A DNA stretch of 64,000 bases from Herbaspirillum sp. alder98 (GCF_020179755.1 NZ_JAIUCY010000005.1:372001-436000); one strand, 5' to 3'; shown: positions 49,723 through 59,110, counted from the first letter of the stretch. Notes: generated by a model not told the origin, from the sequence alone. A program made the numbers and translations.

Positions 49723-49756
49723 GGCAAGGGGCACGGAATCATCCGTGCCCCTTGCC
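49723..49756. terminator. Bidirectional terminator between the binding protein and gntR
   Basis: A perfect 15-bp stem (GGCAAGGGGCACGGA with its complement) has an ATCA loop. On the reverse strand it is followed by ATTTTCC, so it fits the end of the convergent gntR transcript and also stops the porin-receptor transcript. Confidence 0.85.
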
Positions 49757-49778
49757 CATTGAACGAATCGGTCAGCAA

Positions 49779-50471
49779 TCAGGCGGCGACATCCTGGCCA
49801 AGAAAATACTGGTGTTCGGCATCATCGATGAACCCGATCACGGCAGCATGGATCTGCGCCGCATCACGTTCCTGGAAACCCGCCATGATGGCCTGCAGAT
49901 CGTGACTGATCATGCGGGCGGTATCGGCCTTGTCGCGCGTGGTGGTGCGGACCTGGCGCGAATGGTCCGAGAATCGCAGGATGCTGTTGCGCAGCCGGCT
50001 ATTCTGCACCGCGCCGAGCCAGGTCTGGCGGAATTCGATATTGCCTTGCATGAGCAGCGCCATGTCATGCCGCTCGTGGCCGCGCTTGCACTTGCGCGTG
50101 GCAGCCTGCAGCGCGATGAGTTGCTGTTCATCCATCGACATCGCCGCGGCAACTGCCGCAGCCGGCTCCAGCAGCCGCCGCATCGCAAAGATCTCGCGCA
50201 CGTCCACCGCCGACAGCACCGGGATCACGAAGCCACGCGTCGTGGCCACCAGATAACCTTCGTTGACGAGCCGCAGCAGCGCCTGCCGTACCGGCATGCG
50301 GGTGCATTCGAATTCCTTGGCGATCTCGTAATCGAGCAGCCGCTCGTCATCACCGATCTGGTCGTGCTGCAGCCGGCTGAGGATATCCTGATAGATCGAT
50401 TCCATCAGTGTGGTGGCCCGGAGTGCTGTGCGCCGCGGCTGCTTCACCACCGGCGGTTCAGCGCTTTTCAT
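49779..50471 (-). CDS. GntR-family transcriptional regulator (FCD type)
   Basis: A 230-aa regulator with an N-terminal GntR winged helix (LLDYEIAKEFECTRMPVRQA) and a C-terminal all-helical FCD ligand-binding domain. The start was set at the ATG at 50471 (MKSAEPPV): GGGAG lies 6 nt before it, while the ATG two codons earlier sits directly on the Shine-Dalgarno sequence. It lies 106 bp downstream of the ABC ATPase gene, on the same strand, probably as the last gene of that operon. It is the best candidate binder of the shared TGAATTCAGA motif upstream of three transcription units. Confidence 0.92.
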   Translation of the reverse strand: MKSAEPPVVKQPRRTALRATTLMESIYQDILSRLQHDQIGDDERLLDYEIAKEFECTRMPVRQALLRLVNEGYLVATTRGFVIPVLSAVDVREIFAMRRLLEPAAAVAAAMSMDEQQLIALQAATRKCKRGHERHDMALLMQGNIEFRQTWLGAVQNSRLRNSILRFSDHSRQVRTTTRDKADTARMISHDLQAIMAGFQERDAAQIHAAVIGFIDDAEHQYFLGQDVAA

Positions 50472-50577
50472 GTTCATCTCCCATCGTCGAAGGTCCTGTC
50501 CGCCCGCACTGTCGGTGCACGGCGGGCGGCCGGTGCGAGCGATATTGTAAAGCATGCACAGCGCGCCCGGCGCGCTT

Positions 50578-52461
50578 TCAGGCGGCCTGGCGCGCCCCTT
50601 CCTGCGCCGGTGGCCAGGTGGCGCCTGCGCTCTCGGCAGGCACCGACGCGAGTAATGTGCGGGTATAGGAATGACGGGGATGGGTGAAGACTTCCTCGGT
50701 CGGGCCTTGCTCGACCACCACGCCCTTTTGCATCACCAGCACGCGACTGCACAGGTAACGCACCACGGCCAGGTCATGCGAGATCAGCAAGAGTGCGATG
50801 CGGCGTTCCTGGCGCAGGTCCAGCAGCAGGTTCATGACCTGGGCCTGTACCGACACGTCCAGCCCCGAGACGATCTCGTCGGCCACGATCAGTTGCGGCG
50901 CCGCGCACAAGGCACGACCGATGTTGACGCGCTGCTTCTGGCCACCCGAGAGTTGCGAAGGGAAGCGCGACAGGGTATCGGCCGGCAAGCCGACATCATC
51001 ACGCACCGCGACCGCGCGCGCGACGCGCTCGGCCGCCGCCAGTGGTGGCAGTCCGGCCGCTTCCAGCGCCTGGGTCAGCAGGCTGGCGACGTCGCGACGC
51101 GGATTGAGCGCCGATTGCGGATCCTGGAAGATCAGTTGCACCTGCTGGCGTGCATGTCGCAGTGCGCTCGCCGTGCCGTGACTAAGGTCTTCACCGGCGA
51201 TCCTTACCCGGCCGTCGGTAGGCTGTTCGATACCCATCAACAGCCGGGCCACCGACGACTTGCCGCTGCCGCTCTCGCCGACGATACCGACGAATTCGCC
51301 CGGATAGACTTGCAGGTCGAGTGGTTGCACGGCGGTAAACGAGGTCTTGTGGCGCCCGAAGAATCCGCTGCGACTGACGTAGGTGAGCGAGGCCTGTTGC
51401 AGCTCTGCGATGGGGCGACTGTCGGCGACTGCCGCCGGCGCCGGTGGCGCGATATCCTCCTGCATGGCCAGCGACGCCGTCTCGCATGTCTCGCTGCACG
51501 CTACCCGATGCCCCACGGCGTCAGTGCGTGCGACCAGCTGGGTGGCACACCCGCCATCGGCCACCGGGCAGCGCGCGGCAAAACGACAACCGCTGATATC
51601 CGCCAGCGCCGACAGCCCTGGCATCTGCTTCTTCAATACCGGCAGTCGCCGGCGCGGACCGACCAGGTCGGGCGTGGCATATTTGAGCGCGCGTGTGTAG
51701 GGGTGGCGCGGAGACTCCAACACAGCGCGGGCGGGACCGACCTCGACCAAGTCGCCGGCATACATCACAGCCACTTCGTCGCAGACATGCGCGGCCAGGC
51801 GCAAGTCATGGGTAATCAGGACCACTGCCGTGGCATGTTCGCGCTGCTGCTCGGCCAGTAGTGCCATGACGCGCGTTTGCGTCACGACGTCCAGTGCCGT
51901 CGTGGGCTCGTCGGCAATCAGCAGCGCCGGTTTGCTGGCAAATGCCATGGCGATCAGCACGCGCTGGCACTGGCCGCCGGAAAGCTGGTGCGGATAGCGC
52001 AGCAGCATCTGCTCGGGAACCGGCAATTCGACCGAGGCCAGAGCCTCCAGCGCGACCCGACGACGCTGCGCCACCGGGATTGCGACACGCGCCAGGTGTT
52101 CGGAGAAACTATCAAAGATGGTCCACAGCGGGTTCAGGGCGGTCAATGGTTCCTGGGGGATGAAGGCGATCTCGCGACCGAGCAAGGCACGCCGCTGGGC
52201 CGGGCTCATCGCCAGCATGTCACGCCCCTGGAACTGCATCTCGCCGCGGCTCACCGCAAAACCGGTCGGCAGCAATCCCGAAATCAGGCGCGCCAGCATG
52301 CTCTTGCCGGCACCGGATTCACCGACGATGCCCAGTACCTTGCCGCGCGCCAGGGACAACTCCAATTGGCGCAGCGCGGCCACCGGCCTGCCGTTGAAAC
52401 GGGCGCTCAGGTCCAGGTCGCGGATGGCGAGGACGGCCGGGTGTTGGTCAGGTGTATTCAT
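50578..52461 (-). CDS. Fused dual ATPase of an oligopeptide/dipeptide ABC importer
   Basis: A 627-aa protein with two complete ATP-binding cassettes, equivalent to DppD plus DppF in one chain. The first has Walker A GESGAGKS, signature LSGGQCQRVLIAMA and Walker B LLIADEPTTALD, then a Cys-rich iron-sulfur-type loop (CRFAARCPVADGGC). The second has GESGSGKS, LSGGQKQRVNIGRA and LIVADEIVSGLD, where EIVSG replaces the usual EPVS. The start was taken at the ATG at 52461, one base after the permease stop. It pairs with the two permeases upstream. Confidence 0.94.
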   Translation of the reverse strand: MNTPDQHPAVLAIRDLDLSARFNGRPVAALRQLELSLARGKVLGIVGESGAGKSMLARLISGLLPTGFAVSRGEMQFQGRDMLAMSPAQRRALLGREIAFIPQEPLTALNPLWTIFDSFSEHLARVAIPVAQRRRVALEALASVELPVPEQMLLRYPHQLSGGQCQRVLIAMAFASKPALLIADEPTTALDVVTQTRVMALLAEQQREHATAVVLITHDLRLAAHVCDEVAVMYAGDLVEVGPARAVLESPRHPYTRALKYATPDLVGPRRRLPVLKKQMPGLSALADISGCRFAARCPVADGGCATQLVARTDAVGHRVACSETCETASLAMQEDIAPPAPAAVADSRPIAELQQASLTYVSRSGFFGRHKTSFTAVQPLDLQVYPGEFVGIVGESGSGKSSVARLLMGIEQPTDGRVRIAGEDLSHGTASALRHARQQVQLIFQDPQSALNPRRDVASLLTQALEAAGLPPLAAAERVARAVAVRDDVGLPADTLSRFPSQLSGGQKQRVNIGRALCAAPQLIVADEIVSGLDVSVQAQVMNLLLDLRQERRIALLLISHDLAVVRYLCSRVLVMQKGVVVEQGPTEEVFTHPRHSYTRTLLASVPAESAGATWPPAQEGARQAA

Positions 52462-52462
52462 C

Positions 52463-53401
52463 TCACTCTCCCCGGGGGCGCATGCGCGGATCAAGCGCTA
52501 CCCGCAGGCCGTCGCCCAACAGATTGCAGCCCAGCACTGTGACGATGATCGCCAGCACCGGCAGCAGCAGCCCCGATAGCGAATCATGCATCGATAGCCG
52601 GGCGTCGGCGATCATCACGCCCCACGACGCCACGTCGGCAGGCACGCTCATGCCGACGAAACTCAGCAGCGCCTCGACCGCGATGGCAACCCCCATCTCC
52701 AGCGAGAACAGCGTGATCACCAGTGGCAACGCCGCCGGTAGGATCTCGCGCACCATGATGCGCAGGTGCGACAGGTTCAACAGTTGCGCGGCGAGGATGT
52801 AGTCGCGCTGGCGCACCACCATGACCTCTGCCCGTACCACGCGGCAGAAGCGGGTCCAATCCACCAGCACGATCGACAGGATGACATTTTCGATGCCCAC
52901 GCCCAGGCTGACCATCAGCACCAGCGACAGCACCACTGGCGGAAACGACATCCACAGGTCGACGCAATAACTCACCAGGCGATCAACCCAGCCGCCGAAG
53001 TACCCTGCGAGGATCGCCAGGGCGCTGCCGACGATACCGGCACCGAAGGCGGCGATCACCGCCACCGTCAGCGCCACACGGCTGCCGTAGAGCAGTCGCG
53101 AGAAGACGTCGCGCCCGAGGTTGTCGGTACCGAGCGGGAAAGCGGCATCGCCGCCCGCCACCCACATCGGTGGCGTCAGCATGTGGAGCAGGTCTTGTTC
53201 ATGCGGATCGTGCGGTGCCAGGTACGGGGCGAACAGCGCACACAGCACGACGACGGTGACGATGGCCGCGCCCAGCCACAGATTGGCCACGCGCAGGTGA
53301 CGCCATTGGCGGCGCGCGGGGGCCGGCGCCGGACTGGCACCGCCGGAAGCGGCGGCGCTCGCCACCGGGGATGAGGAGATGTGATTCAACATGGGGCTCA
53401 C
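52463..53401 (-). CDS. ABC transporter permease (DppC/OppC type)
   Basis: A 312-aa inner-membrane permease with an Ala/Ser-rich cytoplasmic N-terminus (about 1-40) and six hydrophobic segments. The HPLGTDNLGRDVFSRLLYG-type motif appears as FPLGTDNLGRDVFSRLLYG, a hallmark of the OppC/DppC subunit. It lies between the DppB-type permease and the fused ATPase. Confidence 0.94.
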   Translation of the reverse strand: MSPMLNHISSSPVASAAASGGASPAPAPARRQWRHLRVANLWLGAAIVTVVVLCALFAPYLAPHDPHEQDLLHMLTPPMWVAGGDAAFPLGTDNLGRDVFSRLLYGSRVALTVAVIAAFGAGIVGSALAILAGYFGGWVDRLVSYCVDLWMSFPPVVLSLVLMVSLGVGIENVILSIVLVDWTRFCRVVRAEVMVVRQRDYILAAQLLNLSHLRIMVREILPAALPLVITLFSLEMGVAIAVEALLSFVGMSVPADVASWGVMIADARLSMHDSLSGLLLPVLAIIVTVLGCNLLGDGLRVALDPRMRPRGE

Positions 53402-53425
53402 GATGAGAAAGAGAGGGAAGAAGGA

Positions 53426-54445
53426 TCAGGCGGACTTGCGCAGGCGTGGGTTGAGAACCACGCACAAGGTATCGATACCAGCGGTGATGAGCAGCATCAG
53501 CACGCAGAACACCACGGCGATGCCCTGGATCAGGACCAGGTCATTGCTGCGCACGGCCTGAATCATCAGGTTGCCGATGCCGGGAAACGAAAAGATCATT
53601 TCAACCAGCAAGGCCGAACCGAACAGGAAGCCAAATTGCACGCCGATCATCGTCAGCGCCGGCAGCGCCGCGTTCTTGAGCATGTGGCGCCAGAGGATGC
53701 GCTGTTCGGACACCCCGCGCAGGCGCGCCACGGCAACATAGGATTCGTTGCGCTGGTCCAGCAGGCTCGAACGCATCACCCTTACCACCAGCGGCGCAAA
53801 GCCGAAGGCCAGCGCCAGTGCCGGCAAGACCAGGTGCGACAGGGTGCTGGCCAGTTCACGCAATTGCCCCTTGATGGCGAAATCGAACAGCAGGAAACCG
53901 GTAATCCGGGGCATGAGCATGCCTTCGCCGAGACGCCCCGAGAAGGGCAGCAAAGGCAGGTACACACCGAGGATCGCAATGAACATCAGCGCCCAAAGAA
54001 AGGACGGGATCGACTGCATCACCACCACGCCCAGGCTGACCGGGAATTCGGCGCGACGGTGCGTGACGGCATAGGCGAACACGCCGCCAGGGATGCTGAT
54101 GGCCAGCGACATCACCAGCGCGGTGAGACACAGCTCCAGGGTGGCAGGCAGGGTCGCGCCGATCAGGCTCAACACGGGTTGCTGGAACGAGATCGAGTTG
54201 CCCAGGTCGCCCCGCACAGCGTGGGCGAGCCAGATCAGGAATTGCGTCGGCAAGGGCTGGTCCAGCCCCAGTTGGTGGCGCAGCACGGCGGCGTCGGCCG
54301 GTGTCGCGTTGGGTGGCAGCATCATTGCCAGCGGATCGGCAGGGATCAGTCGCAACACCAGGAAGACGATGAGCGACAGCATCAGCAAGGTCGGGACGGC
54401 CGCCGCCAGGCGCCGCAACAGGATCGTAATAATCAGACGGGACAT
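53426..54445 (-). CDS. ABC transporter permease (DppB/OppB type)
   Basis: A 339-aa inner-membrane permease with six hydrophobic segments, ARLRGVSEQRILWRHMLKNA as its EAA loop, and the end VVLNPRLRKSA. The start was set at the ATG at 54445, preceded by TGGAG at a good distance, instead of the TTG two codons earlier. It is first in the dppB-dppC-ATPase-gntR-like operon; the candidate operator at 54628 is 183 bp upstream. Confidence 0.94.
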   Translation of the reverse strand: MSRLIITILLRRLAAAVPTLLMLSLIVFLVLRLIPADPLAMMLPPNATPADAAVLRHQLGLDQPLPTQFLIWLAHAVRGDLGNSISFQQPVLSLIGATLPATLELCLTALVMSLAISIPGGVFAYAVTHRRAEFPVSLGVVVMQSIPSFLWALMFIAILGVYLPLLPFSGRLGEGMLMPRITGFLLFDFAIKGQLRELASTLSHLVLPALALAFGFAPLVVRVMRSSLLDQRNESYVAVARLRGVSEQRILWRHMLKNAALPALTMIGVQFGFLFGSALLVEMIFSFPGIGNLMIQAVRSNDLVLIQGIAVVFCVLMLLITAGIDTLCVVLNPRLRKSA

Positions 54446-54627
54446 CGACAACTCCAGCCGGAGACAACAGGTTCAACTTCACGGAGGCAGTCCGCCTTCA
54501 CTTCCCGGCCCCCTTGGAAAAGGGGTTGGCCCCGCCGCGCCGTCACGGGGGAGCCGGCCGGGCGCACGTCAGGCCCGCCGGGAAGCGCGCGGACTCGTTA
54601 CTTGGCAAATCACTTGCCGATGAAAAC

Positions 54628-54643
54628 ATTCTGAATTCAGATT
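54628..54643. promoter_or_regulatory. Candidate GntR operator, ABC operon side
   Basis: CTGAATTCAG is a perfect 10-bp palindrome, with partly symmetric flanks ATT and ATT. It is related to the TGAATTCAGAATC sites at 46818 and 54868. Confidence 0.6.
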
Positions 54644-54867
54644 ATTGAAATTATCTGTGCGAGTCAAGCAGATAAAGCAAAGGGCGAATGTGCATGCTTC
54701 GTGAACGCCCAACGCGTGCGCCATCACTGTGCAACACGGCTACATATCGCACCAAATAAGCATCCTGCACATTTTTGGATAGCCTTGATTTGTGACGGTG
54801 GCACTGACAACAGCATCTTCAGCAACACGGTGGACGGGTAAAGAAAAGTCGGCTAGAGTTATAAAAG

Positions 54868-54898
54868 TGAATTCAGAATCTTATAATTATTGAATTCA
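54868..54898 (+). promoter_or_regulatory. Paired candidate GntR operators flanking a -10 element, aldolase side
   Basis: TGAATTCAGAATC (54868-54880) and TGAATTCA (54891-54898) bracket TATAAT at 54882-54887. The two sites are 23 bp apart, about two helical turns. This arrangement suits repression by a dimeric GntR protein. Confidence 0.6.
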
Positions 54899-54937
54899 TC
54901 AACATCTCCCTTGATCAAATTACTTTTCAGGAATGCT

Positions 54938-55699
54938 ATGAATACCGTCACCCGTCCCATCGATTGCAGCGACGCCGAATGGCAGGCCCGGCTGAAACTG
55001 GCCGCTACCTATCGCGTGTTCTACATGCTGGGCTGGCACGAACTGATCTTCAATCACATCACCCTGCGGGTGCCGGATGCGCACGACCAATTGCTGATCA
55101 ACCCGTTTGGCCTGGCCTACGACGAGATCACCGCATCGAACCTGGTGAAGATCGATTTCCAGGGCAAGGTGCTGGGGCAGAGCCGCTATCCGGTCAATCC
55201 GGCCGGACTGGTGATCCACAGCGCAGTGCATGCGGCGCGCCCGGACGCCCACTGCGTCATGCATATCCACACCACTGCCAGCGTGGCCGTGGCTTGCATG
55301 GAAGGCGGCGTGGAAGATAGCAACATCTACTCGTCGCAACTGCACGACATGATTGCGTACCACACCTTCGAAGGCACGACCGTGCATGACGACGAGAAAT
55401 CACGGATGATCGCCTCAATGGGTGAGAAGCGCCTGCTGGTGTTGCGAAATCATGGCCTGCTGGCCCACGGCACCTCGCTGGGCCACGCTTTTGTCATGAT
55501 CTGGACGCTCAACCGCGCCTGCGAGATCCAGCAGGCAGCCCATTCGATGGGCGGCAAGACCTTGCTGTTAGACCCGGCAATCAGTGCGCGAAGCACCGCC
55601 GACGCCCTGCAATACGATCCACGCTTTGGCGCCGGCGACCAGGTGCTCGACGCCATGATCCGACGCGTCGATCGCCTCGATACCAGCTATCAGCAATAA
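54938..55699 (+). CDS. Class II aldolase/adducin family protein
   Basis: A 253-aa class II aldolase fold. The zinc-binding MHIHTTAS (His-x-His) and the downstream RNHGLLAHGTS supply the metal ligands. Members include fuculose- and ribulose-phosphate aldolases, epimerases and decarboxylases, so the substrate is not assigned. The ATG at 54938 follows CAGGAATGCT. It is co-transcribed with the ketopantoate reductase-like gene 34 bp downstream, a pairing often seen in Burkholderiales sugar-acid catabolism. Confidence 0.9.
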   Translation: MNTVTRPIDCSDAEWQARLKLAATYRVFYMLGWHELIFNHITLRVPDAHDQLLINPFGLAYDEITASNLVKIDFQGKVLGQSRYPVNPAGLVIHSAVHAARPDAHCVMHIHTTASVAVACMEGGVEDSNIYSSQLHDMIAYHTFEGTTVHDDEKSRMIASMGEKRLLVLRNHGLLAHGTSLGHAFVMIWTLNRACEIQQAAHSMGGKTLLLDPAISARSTADALQYDPRFGAGDQVLDAMIRRVDRLDTSYQQ

Positions 55700-55733
55700 A
55701 CCGAGCGATGTGCAACACGCAAAGGAGAACATG

Positions 55734-56687
55734 ATGCGTTTCCTGATCCTGGGTGCCGGCGGGCTCGGCGGATATTTTGGCGGGCGCTTGGCGCAGGCGG
55801 GCCAGGACGTGAGTTTCCTGGTGCGGGAGCGGCGCGCGCGGCAGTTGGCGCGTGACGGACTAAAGATCGTCAGTCCATTCCATGGCGACATGGCGCTGGC
55901 CTCGCCAAACTGTCTCAGCCGCGAGCAACTGGCCGAGCTGACGTCGCCGGCCAGTCATTTCGACGTGGTGATCCTCGGCTGCAAGGCCTACGACCTGGAC
56001 GACGCCATGGAAGCCATCGCCCCCGCCGTCGGCGCGCACACCACCATCGTGCCGCTGCTCAACGGCATCGCCCATCTTGAGCGCATTGCCGCACGCTTCG
56101 GCCGCCAGAAGCTGCTGGGGGCGTATTGCATGATTTCAGCGGCCATGGATCGCCATGGCCAGATCCAGCATTACAACGACATGCATAAGCTGGCATTCGG
56201 CGAACTCGACGGCCAGCCTTCGGCGCGGGTGGATGCCTTGACGGCGGCGTTTTCCGAAGCGCGTTGCGAAGGTGTCGCCAGCACGCGCATCGTCGCCGAG
56301 ATGTGGCAAAAGTGGATGCTCATCGCCAGCGCCGCCAGCATTACCTGTCTGATGCGGGCGCCCCTGGGCGTGGTCATGCGGGCAGGCGGAAGTCAGTTCG
56401 CCAGCGGAATCCTCGACGAATGCCTGGCCATCGCCGGCCAGAACGGTTTTCACCTGCCACACGACGCGGTTGCCTACCTGCGCGGCATCTTGCTGGATGC
56501 CGATTCACCGGTGACAGCCTCGATGTACAAGGACATGGAAGCCGGGACCCAAATCGAAGCGGAGCATCTGATCGGCGATCTGCTGCAGAGGCGCAAGGAA
56601 AGCCGCGGCGACAGCGCATTGCTGGACATGGCCTGGTTGCATTTCAACACTTACCAGATCCGGCGCTCTTCTCAGGCAAAAGCCTAA
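55734..56687 (+). CDS. Ketopantoate reductase (ApbA/PanE) family protein
   Basis: A 317-aa NADPH-dependent dehydrogenase. The N-terminal Rossmann motif FLILGAGGLGGYFGGRLAQA is clear, and the PanE-like helical C-terminal domain carries the conserved Lys in KWMLIASAAS. Two ATGs lie in tandem at 55731 and 55734; the latter has the better spacing to AAAGGAG. Given the neighbours (class II aldolase, transporters, porin), it is more likely a paralogue acting on a 2-keto or 2-hydroxy acid of the catabolised substrate than the pantothenate enzyme. Confidence 0.9.
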   Translation: MRFLILGAGGLGGYFGGRLAQAGQDVSFLVRERRARQLARDGLKIVSPFHGDMALASPNCLSREQLAELTSPASHFDVVILGCKAYDLDDAMEAIAPAVGAHTTIVPLLNGIAHLERIAARFGRQKLLGAYCMISAAMDRHGQIQHYNDMHKLAFGELDGQPSARVDALTAAFSEARCEGVASTRIVAEMWQKWMLIASAASITCLMRAPLGVVMRAGGSQFASGILDECLAIAGQNGFHLPHDAVAYLRGILLDADSPVTASMYKDMEAGTQIEAEHLIGDLLQRRKESRGDSALLDMAWLHFNTYQIRRSSQAKA

Positions 56688-56800
56688 GCCTGCGCGCCCA
56701 TTCGATTTCACCATTACATCCGCCGCGTTACCGTGCCGGACGAATATTTGTTCGCCCCTCCCCTAGACGCTATCAGCCCGATCAAAAAAGAAGGAAAAGC

Positions 56801-58774
56801 ATGAACCGCATCCTGCGCATCTCACTCTCTCTCGCTGCTTTTTCGTCATGCCTGACTCTGCCGTCGCACGCAGGCGTTACCAACATCGACGTGATTCGCG
56901 TGGACGATGCGATTTTCGGGGGGGCCATGTTCGGAAAGGTGGGATCGTATAAACGCATCGTCGGCATGGCGACAATGCGTGTCGATCCTGGCCGCAAACC
57001 CAATGAAGACATCACCGATATTCATCTTGCAAAGCGCAATCAGAATGGGATGGTCGAATACTCCTCTCCCTTTTACATCCTGACGCCAAGCGAACCCGCA
57101 AAGGCAAACGGGAAGATCGTCTATGACGTGGTCAATCGCGGCAGAAAAGCTGGACTCTACCTGCTCAACGACGCGCCGCTGAAGGATGATCCCGATGTGG
57201 TCGCAGACGCCGGAAACGGATATCTGATGGCCCAGGGCTATACGATCGTATTCAGCGGCTGGCAAGCCGACATCCTGAACAAGAACAACCTGCTGGGCCT
57301 GAATGCCCCCACGCTGGACAATGTGAAGGGACGGGTCACTGACGAATTCATCTTCGACAACAGTGTCAATCCGGCCGTCGCCCACCTGAGCTATCCCGCC
57401 GCATCCCTGGATACCGGCAATGCAAGCTTGCACATCAAGGAGAAGATCGGCGATCCGGAGACACAGCCCAAGGGACTGGCATTTCGCTTCGTCGATGACA
57501 GATCGATCTCGATCGCGCGGCCGGCGGGTTTTGATGCCGGGGCTATCTATACGTTTTCCTATACGGGCAAGTCCCCCGCCGTGAGCGGATTAGGTTTTGC
57601 GGCCGTCAGAGATCTGGTGTCATTCTTGCGTTACCCACCCGCCACAACTGGCGGCGCGCAGAATCCCCTCGCCTCCCCCGGCTTTCCGCAGATCAAGGCG
57701 GTCTATGGCGTCGGCGTATCTCAGAGCGCCCGCTTCTTGCGCGATATGGTCTATTGGGGACAGAACCAGGATGAACAGGGGCGAATAATATTCGATGGCA
57801 TTCTTCCCTACGTCGCTGGCTCACGAAAAACCCTTGTCAACACGCGGTTCGCGCAGCCCGGACGCTTCTCCAGGCAACACGAAGATCACGATTTCGGCGG
57901 CGACCAGTTCCCGTTTTCGTACGCTACCTCAACGGATACGCTCACTGGCTTGACCGACGGGATCTTGCGTCGCTGCACGCAGTCCGACACTTGCCCCAAA
58001 GTGATACAGACCGATACGGATACCGAAAACATGCAGGGCCGAATATCGTTGCTGGTCACCACGACCGATGGACGCCCCCTCCCGGTTCCGCCGAATGTGC
58101 GGCTCTTCTATCTCGCCGGGTATCCTCATGCCGCGTTGATCGATGCCGTCGCGCAACCGACCGCAACATGCCGGTTTCTATCCAACCCCCTGCATCCAGG
58201 CATTGTCGAGCGCGCCTTGTTCGCGGCCCTGGATCGTTGGGTGGTCGACGGCGTGAATCCGCCTGACAGCAAGTACCCCAGCGTAGCCGACGGCACTTTT
58301 GTACCCGCCATGGACGCCGGGTATCGGGGCATTCCCGGACTTGACTATGAAGGAAAATTCAATCGACTGGCGGTAGCGGCCGTCCACGCTAAAAAACATG
58401 GCGCTGGTTTGGAGTATCCGGTGTTCGTTGCCAAGGTCGATGCCGATGGCATCGCCCTGGCAGGCGTTCACACGCCAAGCATCGCTGCGCCTGTCGCCAC
58501 TTATCTGGGCTGGAACCTACGGAAACAGGGCTATGCAGAAGGAGAATTGTGCGGCATCACTGGGACCACGATCGCGTTCGCACGCACTAAGGCGCAACGA
58601 TTGAAGAACGGGGATGAACGCCTTTCCCTGGAAGAGCGCTATCCGACGCCAGATGCCTACATCGATGCGGTATCAGCCGCTGTGCACCAACTGCAAGCCG
58701 AAAAACTATTGCTTCAGGAGGACGGCGAAAAAATCTTGCGCAAGGCATCGGTAGATGCGCTTGATCTCAAGTAG
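56801..58774 (+). CDS. Alpha/beta hydrolase domain-containing protein, secreted or periplasmic
   Basis: A 657-aa protein of the Abhydrolase_10 type. The signal peptide at the ATG at 56801 is MNRILRISLSLAAFSSCL, cleaved near SHA. The nucleophile region is GVGVSQSARFLRDM (Ser in GVSQS) and the C-terminal half has YPHAALIDAV-type motifs. The frame is open upstream to 56264, but that stretch overlaps the preceding gene, so it was excluded. AAGAAGGAAAAGC precedes the ATG. GC content is lower than that of its neighbours, suggesting separate origin. An extracellular or periplasmic esterase role is inferred. Confidence 0.85.
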   Translation: MNRILRISLSLAAFSSCLTLPSHAGVTNIDVIRVDDAIFGGAMFGKVGSYKRIVGMATMRVDPGRKPNEDITDIHLAKRNQNGMVEYSSPFYILTPSEPAKANGKIVYDVVNRGRKAGLYLLNDAPLKDDPDVVADAGNGYLMAQGYTIVFSGWQADILNKNNLLGLNAPTLDNVKGRVTDEFIFDNSVNPAVAHLSYPAASLDTGNASLHIKEKIGDPETQPKGLAFRFVDDRSISIARPAGFDAGAIYTFSYTGKSPAVSGLGFAAVRDLVSFLRYPPATTGGAQNPLASPGFPQIKAVYGVGVSQSARFLRDMVYWGQNQDEQGRIIFDGILPYVAGSRKTLVNTRFAQPGRFSRQHEDHDFGGDQFPFSYATSTDTLTGLTDGILRRCTQSDTCPKVIQTDTDTENMQGRISLLVTTTDGRPLPVPPNVRLFYLAGYPHAALIDAVAQPTATCRFLSNPLHPGIVERALFAALDRWVVDGVNPPDSKYPSVADGTFVPAMDAGYRGIPGLDYEGKFNRLAVAAVHAKKHGAGLEYPVFVAKVDADGIALAGVHTPSIAAPVATYLGWNLRKQGYAEGELCGITGTTIAFARTKAQRLKNGDERLSLEERYPTPDAYIDAVSAAVHQLQAEKLLLQEDGEKILRKASVDALDLK

Positions 58775-58840
58775 CCAGCAAAGTTGGCGCCTGCCCGCGA
58801 GACCGGTGCCGGGGGGACACAGCAGCACGGCACTGGACTG

Positions 58841-59077
58841 CTACCGCCCACTGTCGATAATGGTCCCACCGTCGGGTGACAGATTGTAGCCGGTGATGAA
58901 TTGCGCATCCTTGCTGGCCAGGAACAGAACGACTGGCGCAATATCTTCTTCCGGCGATCCGAAGCGGGCCAGGGTTTTCTTCACCCACTCCGTCTTGAAA
59001 ATATAAAGCAATGCTGACGCCAGGTAGCGCAGCAAGAGCAGCGACATGCTGATCCAGTAAACGTAGATTTCCGTCAC
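58841..59077 (-). pseudogene. C-terminal fragment of a short-chain dehydrogenase
   Basis: A 78-aa reverse-strand frame. Its last 45 residues match the end of a classical SDR (KTLARFGSPEEDIAPVV, FITGYNLSPDGGTI). The first 27 residues are a hydrophobic stretch (MSLLLLRYLASALLYIF) unrelated to the SDR fold. The cofactor loop and Tyr-x-x-x-Lys active site are absent, so it cannot be an active dehydrogenase. It is probably a remnant left by deletion or rearrangement. Confidence 0.65.
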
Positions 59078-59110
59078 GGTGATTTCCCATTTGTTCGTCT
59101 TGGTGCAATG

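Larger units (their letters stand above)
54446..54937. other. Divergent control region between the ABC operon and the aldolase operon
   Basis: A 490-bp AT-rich region with no gene. It carries three candidate operators (54628-54643, 54868-54880 and 54891-54898) and a TATAAT at 54882-54887 for rightward transcription. It is the shared promoter zone of two divergent operons. Confidence 0.7.

Noticed and set aside
53381-54634. A plus-strand frame opposite the DppB-type permease
   Set aside because: Glutamine/histidine-rich antisense translation of a membrane-protein gene.
56264-56800. Upstream extension of the Abhydrolase_10 gene
   Set aside because: It overlaps the ketopantoate reductase-like gene in another frame, and the signal peptide and Shine-Dalgarno sequence are at 56801.
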